In this document: positions 38,980 through 47,722 of the stretch, in pieces | Layout: the number at the start of each line of letters is the position of its first letter | Position numbering within the stretch: position 1 is the first letter of the stretch | NCBI RefSeq assembly: GCF_004126535.1 | Contig: NZ_PPCV01000003.1 | Coordinates: 1-64,000, forward strand | Source of the DNA: Propioniciclava flava | GTDB taxonomy: Bacteria > Actinomycetota > Actinomycetes > Propionibacteriales > Propionibacteriaceae | DNA length: 64,000 bases | Direction: 5' to 3' | The notes under the pieces: generated by a model | The model's input: the letters and a program-made list of their open reading frames with translations, nothing else | Databases searched by the model: none | What the model was told of the DNA's origin: nothing | Program-made: the position numbers and the translations under genes

Positions 38980-39645
38980 CTACTCCTGGAGCAGAATGCC
39001 GAGATGCGCGGCGAGCACCGGGGCCAGTTCGGCGGCCTGCTCCGGGGTGACCACCACCCCAGCCATGGAGGCGACACCACCGATGACCGAGAGGTGCGCA
39101 CCGCGAAGATCGACCGCCCGCATCCGCGCCCCATCGAAGCGAATGTCGCCCAGGGTGCACCCTGCGAAGCTGACCCGTTCGACCCGCGACTGCCCCAGGT
39201 CGATCTCCCCGATGACGCAGTCCTCGAAGGTGACGTCGCGAATCTTCGCCGACCGCAGGTTGACGAAGTCGAGCTTGCTGCGCACGATCCGCACCGAGGC
39301 GACGTCAGACTCATACATCTCGGCCGCACCCACCCTCGACCCCTCGATCACGACGTCACGCCAGGACGACCGCGCCACGCGCAGCACGGCGGCATCCAGG
39401 CGCTCGATCCTCACCTCGACGAAGCGGGAGCCTCGCATGTTGGCCTCACCCGCGGCTAGCCCGACGAACTCACACCCGTGGAACTCGACGCCGCCGAGGT
39501 CACGGTCGCCCAACTGGGCCGCTCTGTAGCGCTGACCCCAGTAATCCAGGCGTGGCTCGATGCTGTCGGCCTCGGCGGCCTCCAGGTCGCCCAAGCGCAG
39601 TGGAGCGATCACGGGCGCCGTGTTGACCCTGCGTCGCCCAGCCAT
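38980..39645 (-). CDS. Pentapeptide-repeat protein
   Basis: A 221-residue protein. From about residue 45 to 190 it repeats A(D/N)LxG-like pentads: LGGVEFHGCEF, ANMRGSRFVEV, SKLDFVNLRSA, AHLSVIG and others, building a right-handed quadrilateral beta helix. A short N-terminal and C-terminal cap flank it. Some family members mimic DNA and protect gyrase, but most have unknown roles. ATG 39645 follows GGGGAGGGG; the longer frame upstream overlaps the PadR promoter. It is divergent from padR. Confidence 0.85.
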   Translation of the reverse strand: MAGRRRVNTAPVIAPLRLGDLEAAEADSIEPRLDYWGQRYRAAQLGDRDLGGVEFHGCEFVGLAAGEANMRGSRFVEVRIERLDAAVLRVARSSWRDVVIEGSRVGAAEMYESDVASVRIVRSKLDFVNLRSAKIRDVTFEDCVIGEIDLGQSRVERVSFAGCTLGDIRFDGARMRAVDLRGAHLSVIGGVASMAGVVVTPEQAAELAPVLAAHLGILLQE

Positions 39646-39716
39646 CGAGTCCCCTCCCCCACAGGCACCTGTGCGCCCGTTCGCACGGACACCGTAACGC
39701 CCACCTGCGACGACCC

Positions 39717-39745
39717 TTGCGTCTCGACACATTACGATATATCGT
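39717..39745 (+). promoter_or_regulatory. padR promoter with operator palindrome on the -10 box
   Basis: TTGCGT (39717-39722) and TATCGT (39740-39745) are 17 bases apart. The perfect 12-bp palindrome ACGATATATCGT (39734-39745) covers the -10 element, so the adjacent PadR protein probably represses its own gene. Confidence 0.7.
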
Positions 39746-39781
39746 TACTGTCATGGTGAGCGACACACGAAAGGAACCACC

Positions 39782-40501
39782 ATGACTCACAACCACGATC
39801 ATCACTCTTTCCGCAACGAGGACGCCGACCCTCGCTCCCAGCGCGGCCCCCGCGGACGCCGTGGCCCCCGTTTCGACGGCCCCGGCTTCGATCCCGGCAT
39901 GAGCCGCGAACCGTACGGCGACCCGCGCTCACGCTCCTTCGACGGGCATCCAGGCTTCCCCGGTGACGGCGACGGACCTTTCCGCGGCCCTGAAGGCCCC
40001 GGCCCGCGCGGCTCGCGTCACGGTGGCCACCGTGGCCCCCGCGGCGGTCGCGCCGCCCGCGGCGACGTCCGCACCACGATCCTGCGTCTGCTGAGCGAGG
40101 AGCCCATGCACGGCTACCAGCTCATGCAGACGATCACCGAACGCTCCGGGGGGCGCTGGACGCCCAGCCCGGGCGCGATCTACCCCACGTTGTCGGCACT
40201 GGCCGACGAGGGCCTCATCACTCTCGGGCATGCCGATGGGCGCAAGCTCGCCACGCTCACCGAGGCGGGTGCCGCCTACGTGACCGAACACCAGGCCACC
40301 TGGAGCGATCCCTTCGTGGACGCCGACGCGTCCGGGGTTGAACTCCCGGCCTTGATGCATGACCTCCACGGCGCGGTGCGTCACGCTGCCCGGGCAGCCA
40401 CGCCCGCCCAGTTGCAGCGGATCGCCGCGATCCTCACCCAGGCGCGCAGCGACCTCTACTCGGCGCTCGCCGAGCAGAACCCGGGCCAGGAAACCTCGTA
40501 G
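39782..40501 (+). CDS. PadR-family transcriptional regulator with Gly/Arg/Pro-rich N-terminus
   Basis: The C-terminal 145 residues are a PadR winged helix: ARGDVRTTILRLLSEEPMHGYQLM, then WTPSPGAIYPTLSALADEGLI, followed by the dimerisation helices. The first 95 residues are an extended low-complexity stretch with His (THNHDHH) and many RG/GP repeats, which is longer than in most PadR proteins and may help bind nucleic acid or metal. A palindrome overlaps its own -10 box. The other target is not adjacent in any obvious way; the divergent pentapeptide-repeat gene is a candidate. Confidence 0.88.
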   Translation: MTHNHDHHSFRNEDADPRSQRGPRGRRGPRFDGPGFDPGMSREPYGDPRSRSFDGHPGFPGDGDGPFRGPEGPGPRGSRHGGHRGPRGGRAARGDVRTTILRLLSEEPMHGYQLMQTITERSGGRWTPSPGAIYPTLSALADEGLITLGHADGRKLATLTEAGAAYVTEHQATWSDPFVDADASGVELPALMHDLHGAVRHAARAATPAQLQRIAAILTQARSDLYSALAEQNPGQETS

Positions 40502-40541
40502 GCCGCCAGACATCACCCTTATAGGCCACCAGACACAAAGG

Positions 40542-40575
40542 AGCCCGGCTCGACGTCACGACGTCGAGCCGGGCT
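40542..40575. terminator. Shared terminator of padR and the ABC operon
   Basis: A perfect 15-bp stem (40542-40556 with 40561-40575) around CACG is followed by TGTTC on the plus strand, between the convergent padR and ABC ATPase genes. Confidence 0.85.
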
Positions 40576-40612
40576 TGTTCCCCCCCGTGCTGGCTGGCCC
40601 AGAGCACCGCGC

Positions 40613-41734
40613 TCAAGCGGGCAGCAGCCACCCGCGATCCCGCGGGAAGTCCACCTCCACCAGGTCGTCCTCAGCGAGGATCGCGTCCGGATCGGGATCG
40701 GACACCACGGCGATGATGGTGCCGGCGTCCGTGTCAATCTCGTATTCCACGACCGAGCCATAGAACACGGCCCGCAGGACGCGTCCGCGCCCGCCCAGGA
40801 CCGACTCGCCCTCGGCGACCTCGGCCGCGCTGGGCCGCAGTTGCACCGACTCGGGACGCACCAAGACAACGTGGGCGCTGGCCTCCGCCGCCCCAGGAGC
40901 CGCCTTGAGCTCTCGCTGGCTACCCAAGACGTCCACGCGAGCGTGATCGCCCAGCACGGTGACCCCAGTCGGGTCAAGGAAGTTGGCCGACCCGATGAAG
41001 TCGGCGACGAACACGGTGGCCGGTCGACGGTAGATCTCATCCGGCGTCCCGACCTGCTCGATCTTGCCCTTGTTCATGACGACGATCCGGTCCGAGAGCG
41101 ACATCGCCTCGTCCTGATCGTGGGTGACGTAGAGCGCCGTGATGCCCAGCTTCTGCTGCAGGTTGCGAATCTCGGTACGCATCTGGACACGCAGCTTGGC
41201 GTCCAGGTTGGACAACGGCTCATCGAACAGCAAGACCTTGGGACGCATGACCATGGCACGAGCCAAGGCGACACGCTGCTGCTGCCCACCGGACAACTGG
41301 TTGGGGGCCCGGTTGGCGAGCTTGACCAGATCCATCGAGGTGAGCGCGCTGTCGACGGCGTCGTTGATGGCCTCCTTGCCGAGCTTTTGCAGCTTGAGCC
41401 CATAGGCGACGTTGTCGCGCACCGACAGGTGCGGGAACAGTGCGTAGCTTTGGAACACCATCGACATCGGGCGCTTGTCGGGCGTGAGCCGCGTCATGTC
41501 GGCCCCATCCAGCAAGATCTCCCCCGACGTGGGCGTCTCGAAGCCTGCGACCATGCGCAGCGTGGTGGTCTTGCCGCAGCCGGACGGCCCCAGCAGCGTC
41601 ACGAACTCCCCAGGCTGGGTCTCCAGGTGGATGCCGTCCACGGCACGGGTGGCGCCGTCGCGTCCGGAGAACTCCTTGACCAGGTCGGTCAAGACGATCC
41701 GCCCGGAATCGTGGTGGCGGTCGGTGAGGGTCAT
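40613..41734 (-). CDS. ABC transporter ATP-binding protein (FbpC/PotA type)
   Basis: A 373-residue ATPase with Walker A LLGPSGCGKTTTL near residue 48, signature LSGGQQQRVALARAM near 147, Walker B KVLLFDEPLSNLD, and a C-terminal TOBE domain from about 250. It overlaps the permease gene by four bases. Together with the fused permease and binding protein it makes a complete importer of the ferric iron/polyamine/hexose-phosphate superfamily. Confidence 0.92.
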   Translation of the reverse strand: MTLTDRHHDSGRIVLTDLVKEFSGRDGATRAVDGIHLETQPGEFVTLLGPSGCGKTTTLRMVAGFETPTSGEILLDGADMTRLTPDKRPMSMVFQSYALFPHLSVRDNVAYGLKLQKLGKEAINDAVDSALTSMDLVKLANRAPNQLSGGQQQRVALARAMVMRPKVLLFDEPLSNLDAKLRVQMRTEIRNLQQKLGITALYVTHDQDEAMSLSDRIVVMNKGKIEQVGTPDEIYRRPATVFVADFIGSANFLDPTGVTVLGDHARVDVLGSQRELKAAPGAAEASAHVVLVRPESVQLRPSAAEVAEGESVLGGRGRVLRAVFYGSVVEYEIDTDAGTIIAVVSDPDPDAILAEDDLVEVDFPRDRGWLLPA

Positions 41735-43494
41735 GCTCCAGCTCCATTCTGGGTGCGGACGTCGTTGCGTCCCCGCAACAGCAAGCTCATGGCCCCCATG
41801 ACCGTGACAACGATCAGCAGCAGCAGGACGCAGAAGGCGAACGCGTTACCGAACCGGCCCGCGTCGACCTCGGCGAGGATCTGCTTGGTCATGATCTTGG
41901 TGGAGGGCGTGGTGATGAAGATGATCGGCGACAGGGTCGTCATCGATCGGGCGAACGCGTAGATCAGGCCTGCCAGGAACGCGGGCCGGATCAACGGCAA
42001 GGTGATGGTGCGGAAGGTCGTGAAGCTTTCCGCGCCCAGCGAGGCGGCCGCCTCGTCGATCGACGGGTCGATCTGTTGCAGGGCGGCGATGCCGGAGCGC
42101 TGCCCTGAGGGCAGGGATCGGATGATGTACACCATCACGATGGCCATCGCGCCACCGAAGATGGCAGCGCCACCGCCCAGGGCAGGAAGCAGTTGGATGG
42201 TCGTCCCGCCGATCGTGAACCGCAGCGGCGTGTTGAACGCGATGGCGTAGCCGATGCCGACCACCGTGCCGGGGACGGCCAAGCCGAGCATGCCGAGAAA
42301 GTCCAGGAGGCCCGAGCCTCGCTTGACCTTGCGGACGATCAGCCACGCCATCACCATGCCAAGCACACCGGCGATGGGCGTCGCGATGATCGCCAGCAGG
42401 GTCGTGTCCAGAATCGACTCGTTCCCGATGCCGCTGAGCACGTAGCGGAAGTTGTCGAGGGTGAACTCGTTGTTGACGCCGAGGATCTTGGTGAAGGCGC
42501 CGATGATCACGGTGAGGTAGATGCCCACCACCACCGCGAGGATCGTCACGCCGACGACGAGCAGCGGGATGCGTCCGCGCGGGTCGTGGATCAGGCGTGG
42601 CTTGCCAGCGGGCTTGCCGGTGACCGTGACGGTGCTCGTCCGACTGACCCAGTACTGCTGCACCACGAACACCAACACGGCGGGCATCAGCAGCACCAGC
42701 GAGTAGGCGGCACCCGCCGCCACGTCGTATTCGCCGGTGATCGCGATGTAGGCCCGCGAGGCGAGCACGGTGAAGTCGCCGCCGATGACCAGCGGGTTGG
42801 CCAAGTCGGCGATGGCTTCCACGAACAACAGCAGGAAGGATGCTGCGAAGCCGGGCACCAGCATCGGAAGGGTGACCTTCCAAAACGTCTGCCAGCCGGA
42901 CGCCCCCAGGTTGGCCGACGCGTCGTCCAGGGCCGGATCGAGGTTCTCGAGCATGCCCTTGAAGTTCATGTAGGCCACGGGGAAGAACGACAGCACCAAC
43001 ACCAGCGTCAGGCCGGGAAGGCCGTAAATGCTGGTCTCCAGCCCGAGGAGGCCGTGGGTGATGATGCCGCGGCGCCCCAGCAAGGTGATGATGGCCGTGG
43101 CGACCGCGAACGGCGGCGACACCACGGGCAGCAGGCACAAGATGTGGAACAGGCGCTTGTTCTTGAAAGCCACCTTGACCTGCACGTACGCCAGCAGGAA
43201 GCCCAGCACCGTACCCAAGACGCCGACCAGGACGCCCAGGATGAAGGTGTTCATCACGATCTGACGGTTGACCGCCGACGTGAGGACGGTGGCGATGACC
43301 GACGTGCCTTCAGGGCTGAACGCCTGACCGAAGATGGCTGCCAGGGGATACAGGATCAGGATCGCCAGCAGCACCACGACCACGGCAACCACGACGACCG
43401 TGGATACGTCCAGGGCCTTGCGGCGCCCGCGGGCGCGGGGCGTCTGGGCGGAAGGTACCGCGGCGGCGACGGCCGCCGGGTTGCTCGTGGTCAT
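41731..43494 (-). CDS. ABC transporter fused permease (two permease domains)
   Basis: The 587-residue protein contains two binding-protein-dependent permease units, about 12 membrane helices in all. Each has an EAA loop: LDDASANLGASGWQTFWKV near residue 195 and IDEAAASLGAESFTTFRTI near 485. Such tandem permeases are typical of the FbpB/AfuB/PhnU groups. It starts 4 bases after the binding-protein stop and overlaps the ATPase gene. Confidence 0.92.
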   Translation of the reverse strand: MTTSNPAAVAAAVPSAQTPRARGRRKALDVSTVVVVAVVVVLLAILILYPLAAIFGQAFSPEGTSVIATVLTSAVNRQIVMNTFILGVLVGVLGTVLGFLLAYVQVKVAFKNKRLFHILCLLPVVSPPFAVATAIITLLGRRGIITHGLLGLETSIYGLPGLTLVLVLSFFPVAYMNFKGMLENLDPALDDASANLGASGWQTFWKVTLPMLVPGFAASFLLLFVEAIADLANPLVIGGDFTVLASRAYIAITGEYDVAAGAAYSLVLLMPAVLVFVVQQYWVSRTSTVTVTGKPAGKPRLIHDPRGRIPLLVVGVTILAVVVGIYLTVIIGAFTKILGVNNEFTLDNFRYVLSGIGNESILDTTLLAIIATPIAGVLGMVMAWLIVRKVKRGSGLLDFLGMLGLAVPGTVVGIGYAIAFNTPLRFTIGGTTIQLLPALGGGAAIFGGAMAIVMVYIIRSLPSGQRSGIAALQQIDPSIDEAAASLGAESFTTFRTITLPLIRPAFLAGLIYAFARSMTTLSPIIFITTPSTKIMTKQILAEVDAGRFGNAFAFCVLLLLIVVTVMGAMSLLLRGRNDVRTQNGAGA

Positions 43495-43498
43495 CGGG

Positions 43499-44569
43499 TT
43501 ACGACTTCGGCTGCGCGGCAACCTCGGCGTCGAAGCGAGCGGTGAGCTGCTTCTTGGCCGCGGCCGCCTTCGCGAAGTCGTAGTCGACCAGCTTGATGGA
43601 GTTCAGATCCACCATGCGGGGGTCGTTCTTCGCGTTCGGGTTGGTGTGGAGCTGGTAGGAACCCACCGTCGGGCCGATCTCCTGCGCCTCAGCCGACAGC
43701 GCCCAGTTGGCGTACGCCTTGGCCGCGGCCGTGTTCGGGCCGTTCTTGACGACGGCGACGCCGCCGATCTCGTACCCGGTGCCCTCGGCGGGGAACGACA
43801 CTTCCAGGTCGCTCATGCCCCGCTCCTTGTAGAGCACGCAGTCATGGCTGAACACCAGGCCGACGGCGACCTCGCCGCGGCCCGCGATCTGGCCGGGGGC
43901 CGTCCCGGACTTGGTGTACTGCAGAACGTTGGAGTGAAGCTTCTTCATGTAGTCCAGAGCCTGATCCTCGCCGCCACGCAGGACGACCTGGGTCCACAGC
44001 GTCGTGAACGCGGTGCCCGAGGTGGACGGGTGTGCGGTGGAGATCTGGGACTTCAGCTTGGGGTCGAGCAGCGCGTCCCAGGAGGTCGGGAGTTCAACGC
44101 CCTTCTCCTTCAGGACCTTCGCGTTGGAGCAGAACCCGAGGGCGCCGACGTAGACGCCGTTCCAGTACCCGTTGGGATCCTTGTACTTGTCGGGGATCTG
44201 GGAGGCGTTCTCGGGGGTGTACTTCTCCAGCAGATCCTGGCCCGCGGCGGCGCCGTAGCCGTCGGCGGGGCCGCCATGCCACACGTCGAACTCGGGGGCG
44301 GCCTTCGAGGCGGCCAGACGGGCGACGGTCTCACCGGAGCTGAGCCGGACGAACGAGGTCTGGACGCCGGTCTTGGCGGTGAAGGCCTTGGTCCAGGCGT
44401 CACACACCTCTTCCATGGCACCGCAGGCAACCGTGAGCTTGCCGCTCAACGCGGTGCCCTCCCCGCCGGCGCCCGGGCTGGCGGTGGGGTTGTTGCTCAC
44501 GACACAGCCACCGAGGCTGAGGGCGAGGGCCGCGGCTCCCGCGACGACACCCCATGCACGCTTGATCAT
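43499..44569 (-). CDS. ABC transporter substrate-binding lipoprotein, AfuA/FbpA superfamily
   Basis: A 356-residue protein with a lipoprotein signal (LALSLGGC, lipobox Cys near 22). The two-lobed binder has FVRLSSGETVARL, FDVWHGGPADGY, and a later FSHDCVL. The tandem tyrosines that hold iron in FbpA are not seen, while the SHD followed by a Glu about 20 residues on recalls the phosphate-binding His-Asp-Glu set of the hexose-phosphate binder AfuA. A phosphorylated sugar or phosphonate is therefore the better guess than iron, but not proven. The gene lies just downstream of a two-component system. Confidence 0.75.
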   Translation of the reverse strand: MIKRAWGVVAGAAALALSLGGCVVSNNPTASPGAGGEGTALSGKLTVACGAMEEVCDAWTKAFTAKTGVQTSFVRLSSGETVARLAASKAAPEFDVWHGGPADGYGAAAGQDLLEKYTPENASQIPDKYKDPNGYWNGVYVGALGFCSNAKVLKEKGVELPTSWDALLDPKLKSQISTAHPSTSGTAFTTLWTQVVLRGGEDQALDYMKKLHSNVLQYTKSGTAPGQIAGRGEVAVGLVFSHDCVLYKERGMSDLEVSFPAEGTGYEIGGVAVVKNGPNTAAAKAYANWALSAEAQEIGPTVGSYQLHTNPNAKNDPRMVDLNSIKLVDYDFAKAAAAKKQLTARFDAEVAAQPKS

Positions 44570-44619
44570 GTGTTCGACTCCCTTGACGATAGGGGCCCGA
44601 CACTGGGCCCTGCGGCCTC

Positions 44620-44695
44620 AGTGTAGGAAGCCGGTCAGGGGGGCCACCATGCCTCTGATCAGGGGCAACGTCACGGTTTTGTGATACTCGTCACG
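44620..44695 (-). promoter_or_regulatory. Candidate promoter and response-regulator direct repeat before the binding-protein gene
   Basis: On the minus strand CGTGACG occurs twice with starts 20 bases apart (44689-44695 and 44669-44675), two helical turns, as expected for an OmpR-type dimer. A TACACT -10 (44620-44625) lies downstream with no good -35, consistent with an activated promoter. Confidence 0.45.
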
Positions 44696-45401
44696 CTCCG
44701 CGCCGCGGGGTGACAAAACGATAACCGCGGCCGTGTTCGGTGACGATGCACGGCTCGCCGGGGCCGTCCTCAATCTTGCCGCGCAGCCGGTAGATGGCTG
44801 TCCGGAGCGCGGCACGCCCACCCCAGCGGTCGCTGTCGTGGCCGATCGCCTCCAGGAGTTGCTCGGTGCTCACCAGCGTCCCCACCTCCTCGGTCAGGAG
44901 CCACAGCAGGCGGAACTCCGAGGGGGTCAGGTGGAGGTCGCGTGACCCCCGACGGGCAAGCGTGAGCGCCGCGTCCAGGTTGAGATCGCCGATGGCTCGC
45001 CGCGTCCCGACGACCCGCTGCGGCTGACGCCCTGAGGTGCGACGCAGGATGGCGCCCACGCGCAGGACCAACTCGCGCGGGCTGAACGGCTTCGCCAGGT
45101 AGTCGTCGGCGCCCGCCTCCAGACCTTCGACGCGGTCGGCGGCAGCATCACGGGCGGTGAGCAGGATCACGGGCACGCTGGCGTGCTCGCGGATCCGCTG
45201 GCACAGTTCCAGCCCGCTCACCCCGGGCATCATCACATCCAGCACCACCAGCGCGATGCTCTCCTCTTGCAGCAGCCGCCACGCTGCGGTGGCATCGGGC
45301 GCGGTCCGCACCCCATAGCCCGCAGCGCTCAGCGCAAGATCCAGCATCGTCCGCATGCGGGGCTCGTCGTCGACGACGAGCACGGTGGCGGCCGCAGTCA
45401 T
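44691..45401 (-). CDS. OmpR-family response regulator
   Basis: The 236-residue protein has a receiver domain (VLVVDDEPRMR, phosphoacceptor in LVVLDVMMPGVSGL, K in YLAKPFSPREL) and a winged-helix DNA-binding domain (DLHLTPSEFRLLWLL, then AALRTAIYRLRGKIE). It overlaps the kinase gene as ATGA. Located directly before the ABC binding-protein gene, it most likely activates that importer. The conserved regulatory motifs are intact. Confidence 0.92.
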   Translation of the reverse strand: MTAAATVLVVDDEPRMRTMLDLALSAAGYGVRTAPDATAAWRLLQEESIALVVLDVMMPGVSGLELCQRIREHASVPVILLTARDAAADRVEGLEAGADDYLAKPFSPRELVLRVGAILRRTSGRQPQRVVGTRRAIGDLNLDAALTLARRGSRDLHLTPSEFRLLWLLTEEVGTLVSTEQLLEAIGHDSDRWGGRAALRTAIYRLRGKIEDGPGEPCIVTEHGRGYRFVTPRRGA

Positions 45402-46258
45402 GCGACCGGCTCGGCGGTGAGTTCGTCGCGTTCGGGGCTGTGCCGAGGCAGGCTGCACAAGATCGTCGTGCCGACGTTGACGGCCGAATCCACCAGGCAC
45501 CGGCCCCCATGGAGTTCGACGATGCGCCGCGTGATCAGCATGCCCAGACCATTTCCGGTTTCGCTCTTGCCCGCAAGTCCTCGCCGAAACAGCTCCGAGG
45601 TCTGTTCGGGGCTCATCCCCGTCCCGTCGTCGGAGACGACGATCAGCACGCCGTCCTCATTCGGCCGCACGGTGACGCCGATCCGCGCCTCTTCTCCCGC
45701 ATGCCGGGCCGCGTTGGTAATCAGGTTGGTGAGTGCTTGGCGGATGAGGTCCGGATCACCCGTGATCCGCGGGGACGCTCCCCGCGCCGAGAGCGTGATC
45801 CGGTTGGGATACAGGTGGCGCAGATCGCGCACGATCCCGGTCGTCACTCGCCGCACGTCGACGGTCGTCGCCCGGAACTGGAACAGCGCCGCGTCGATCT
45901 TCGCGTCGGTGAGCAGGTCGGCTGCCAGCGCCAAGACCTCGGACGCCTTGACGTCGATGGTGTCGACGAGGTCGTGCTGCGTGGCGGTCAGGTCACCTGC
46001 CGCGCCGTCGAGCAGCAGTTCGGCGGCCCCACTGATCAACGCGATGGGGGTGCGCAGTTCGTGGCTGACGATCGCCACTCGATCCGCCCGGTCCATGGCG
46101 AGGGCGCGCCAACGGCGATTCTCGGCGGCCAGTTCAGCGGCACGGCGCCGGGCCTGACGCAGCGCCCCGGCGACGAAAGCCACGGCGATGAGCGCCACGA
46201 CGAACGCACCGCACAGCAGCGACTCCTCGACCGCCGTGCCGCCGAACGCCTCCGCCAT
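45398..46258 (-). CDS. Sensor histidine kinase
   Basis: A 286-residue kinase with one N-terminal membrane helix (LLCGAFVVALIAVAFVAGAL), no obvious extracellular sensor domain, HisKA with the phosphoacceptor in VSHELRTPIALISGA, and HATPase boxes NLITNAARHA, VSDDGTGM and GLGMLITRRIVELHGG. Lacking a sensor domain, it may sense through a partner, perhaps the transporter or binding protein it precedes; this is inference. It is coupled to the response regulator. Confidence 0.9.
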   Translation of the reverse strand: MAEAFGGTAVEESLLCGAFVVALIAVAFVAGALRQARRRAAELAAENRRWRALAMDRADRVAIVSHELRTPIALISGAAELLLDGAAGDLTATQHDLVDTIDVKASEVLALAADLLTDAKIDAALFQFRATTVDVRRVTTGIVRDLRHLYPNRITLSARGASPRITGDPDLIRQALTNLITNAARHAGEEARIGVTVRPNEDGVLIVVSDDGTGMSPEQTSELFRRGLAGKSETGNGLGMLITRRIVELHGGRCLVDSAVNVGTTILCSLPRHSPERDELTAEPVA

Positions 46259-46291
46259 GCGGTGAGGGTAGCGTGCCAGGAGGCGTCCGGC

Positions 46292-46858
46292 TCAGTCGTG
46301 AGTGGGCAGGACGGCGAAGCGGCTGCGCTGCAGCAGCGGCAGATCGGGGACGATCACCGCGAGGCGTTCGCAGAGTTCCCCGGCGTCCGGGCCGTAGAAA
46401 TAGAACGCCGTTTCCGCCGGGCCCATCCAGTGCGACCACAACGCCCCGGCATCCCCGGCCGCTTCGGCCAGCGCGTCCGCGGTCGCCTGCAGATCGCCGT
46501 GGGCGTAGGCGTCCTCGCCCAACTGGGTGCCGTTGAGGTAGAGCCCCAGGCCCTGCAGGCGCCCGAACGGCGCGGTGGCACCGTTGATCTCGATCTGGGA
46601 TCCGGCAGGCAGTACCCCGTCGAGATCCAGGATCGCCGCGACGACGCGTTCGGCGTCCTCGGGGAGCACGTCGAGGTGAGCGAGCACGGCGCGCGGTTCG
46701 CGGTGCACCCCGACCACCGGCTCGGACCCGAGCACTCGAGACCCCGGGGAAACCGTCTCCAGGAGTGCGGCGAACAACGCGTCGATGACCTCGGCTCGTT
46801 GCTCATCCTGCAATCGCGCCCAGACCCGCACCGTGACCGGCACCCCACGTTCTGCCAT
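46292..46858 (-). CDS. Protein of unknown function
   Basis: A 188-residue soluble, acidic protein with no signal peptide or membrane helix. Visible traits are VTVRVWARLQDEQRAEVIDALFA at the start, a mid portion with EINGATAPFGRLQGLGLYLNG, and a WSHWMGPAETAFYFYG segment. It has ordinary coding character and a natural start, but I do not recognise the family. It follows the sensor kinase gene's upstream side and is divergent from the TSUP transporter gene. Confidence 0.6.
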   Translation of the reverse strand: MAERGVPVTVRVWARLQDEQRAEVIDALFAALLETVSPGSRVLGSEPVVGVHREPRAVLAHLDVLPEDAERVVAAILDLDGVLPAGSQIEINGATAPFGRLQGLGLYLNGTQLGEDAYAHGDLQATADALAEAAGDAGALWSHWMGPAETAFYFYGPDAGELCERLAVIVPDLPLLQRSRFAVLPTHD

Positions 46859-46918
46859 GCCCCCATCCGACCACATGCCACCGACCGGGTCGAGCCGGGC
46901 GGCCTAGGATGGGAAACC

Positions 46919-47722
46919 GTGAGCCTCATTGAGCCCATTCTCATCGGCCTGCTGGTCGGCCTGGTGGTGGGCGCCCTGGGTGCAGGCGGCGGCATCTTGT
47001 CCGTCCCGATCCTCGTCTATGCGCTCCACCAATCGCCCCACAGCGCGGCGGCTAGTTCCCTCGTCATCGTCGGATTCACCGCGATGACCGGGCTCATCTT
47101 CCCTATCCGGGAGCGACTCGTCCCGTGGGGCAGGGCACTGGCGTTCGGTGCCGTCACCGTCGCCGGATCCCTGCTCGGCTCCCGGCTCTCCCTCCTCGTC
47201 GACGGTGCCTCGCTGATGGGGTCGTTCGGCGTCCTGCTGGCTGTCGTCGCCGCGGCCATGCTGGGCCAAGGCGTCGTCGATCGCCGGGCCGAGGATCGCG
47301 GCGATGCCAGCGACGCCGGTCTGACACTGCCTGCCGCCTCGACGCGCCTGTGGGTCAGCACGGTGGCCGCGGGCCTGCTCACCGGCCTGCTGACCGGTTT
47401 CTTCGGCGTGGGCGGCGGCTTCTTGATGGTGCCCCTGCTGGTGCTGGTCCTGCGCGTCCCCCTGCGGCGGGCGACGGCCATGTCGCTGGTCGCGATGGTG
47501 CTCGCCTCCCTGGCGGGCCTTCTGGGACGCCTGGGCACGGGCCTCACCCTGGACTGGACCGTGACCGTGTTGTTCACCGCAGGCAGTGCGCTCGGGGGCC
47601 TGGCAGGCGGGCCGCTGGCCGCTCGGGTCCGCCCGTCGACGCTGACGTTCCTCTTCGCCGGACTGCTGATCGCGGTCGCCGTCGTGACGCTGGTCAACAC
47701 CGTCAGCGGAGTGAGTGCGTGA
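46919..47722 (+). CDS. TSUP (TauE/SafE) family permease
   Basis: The 267-residue protein has about eight helices in two homologous halves, each opening with a glycine-rich GALGAGGGILSVPIL or GFFGVGGGFLMVPLL block, the TSUP hallmark. The family moves sulfite, sulfoacetate or related organic anions, usually outward; the substrate here is unknown. GTG 46919 has GGATGGGA upstream. Its stop overlaps the glycosylase start as GTGA. Confidence 0.88.
   Translation: MSLIEPILIGLLVGLVVGALGAGGGILSVPILVYALHQSPHSAAASSLVIVGFTAMTGLIFPIRERLVPWGRALAFGAVTVAGSLLGSRLSLLVDGASLMGSFGVLLAVVAAAMLGQGVVDRRAEDRGDASDAGLTLPAASTRLWVSTVAAGLLTGLLTGFFGVGGGFLMVPLLVLVLRVPLRRATAMSLVAMVLASLAGLLGRLGTGLTLDWTVTVLFTAGSALGGLAGGPLAARVRPSTLTFLFAGLLIAVAVVTLVNTVSGVSA

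Noticed and set aside
43499-44569. Ferric iron-binding FbpA
   Set aside because: The tandem tyrosine iron ligands are not visible; an HD-containing site more like a phosphate-compound binder is present.
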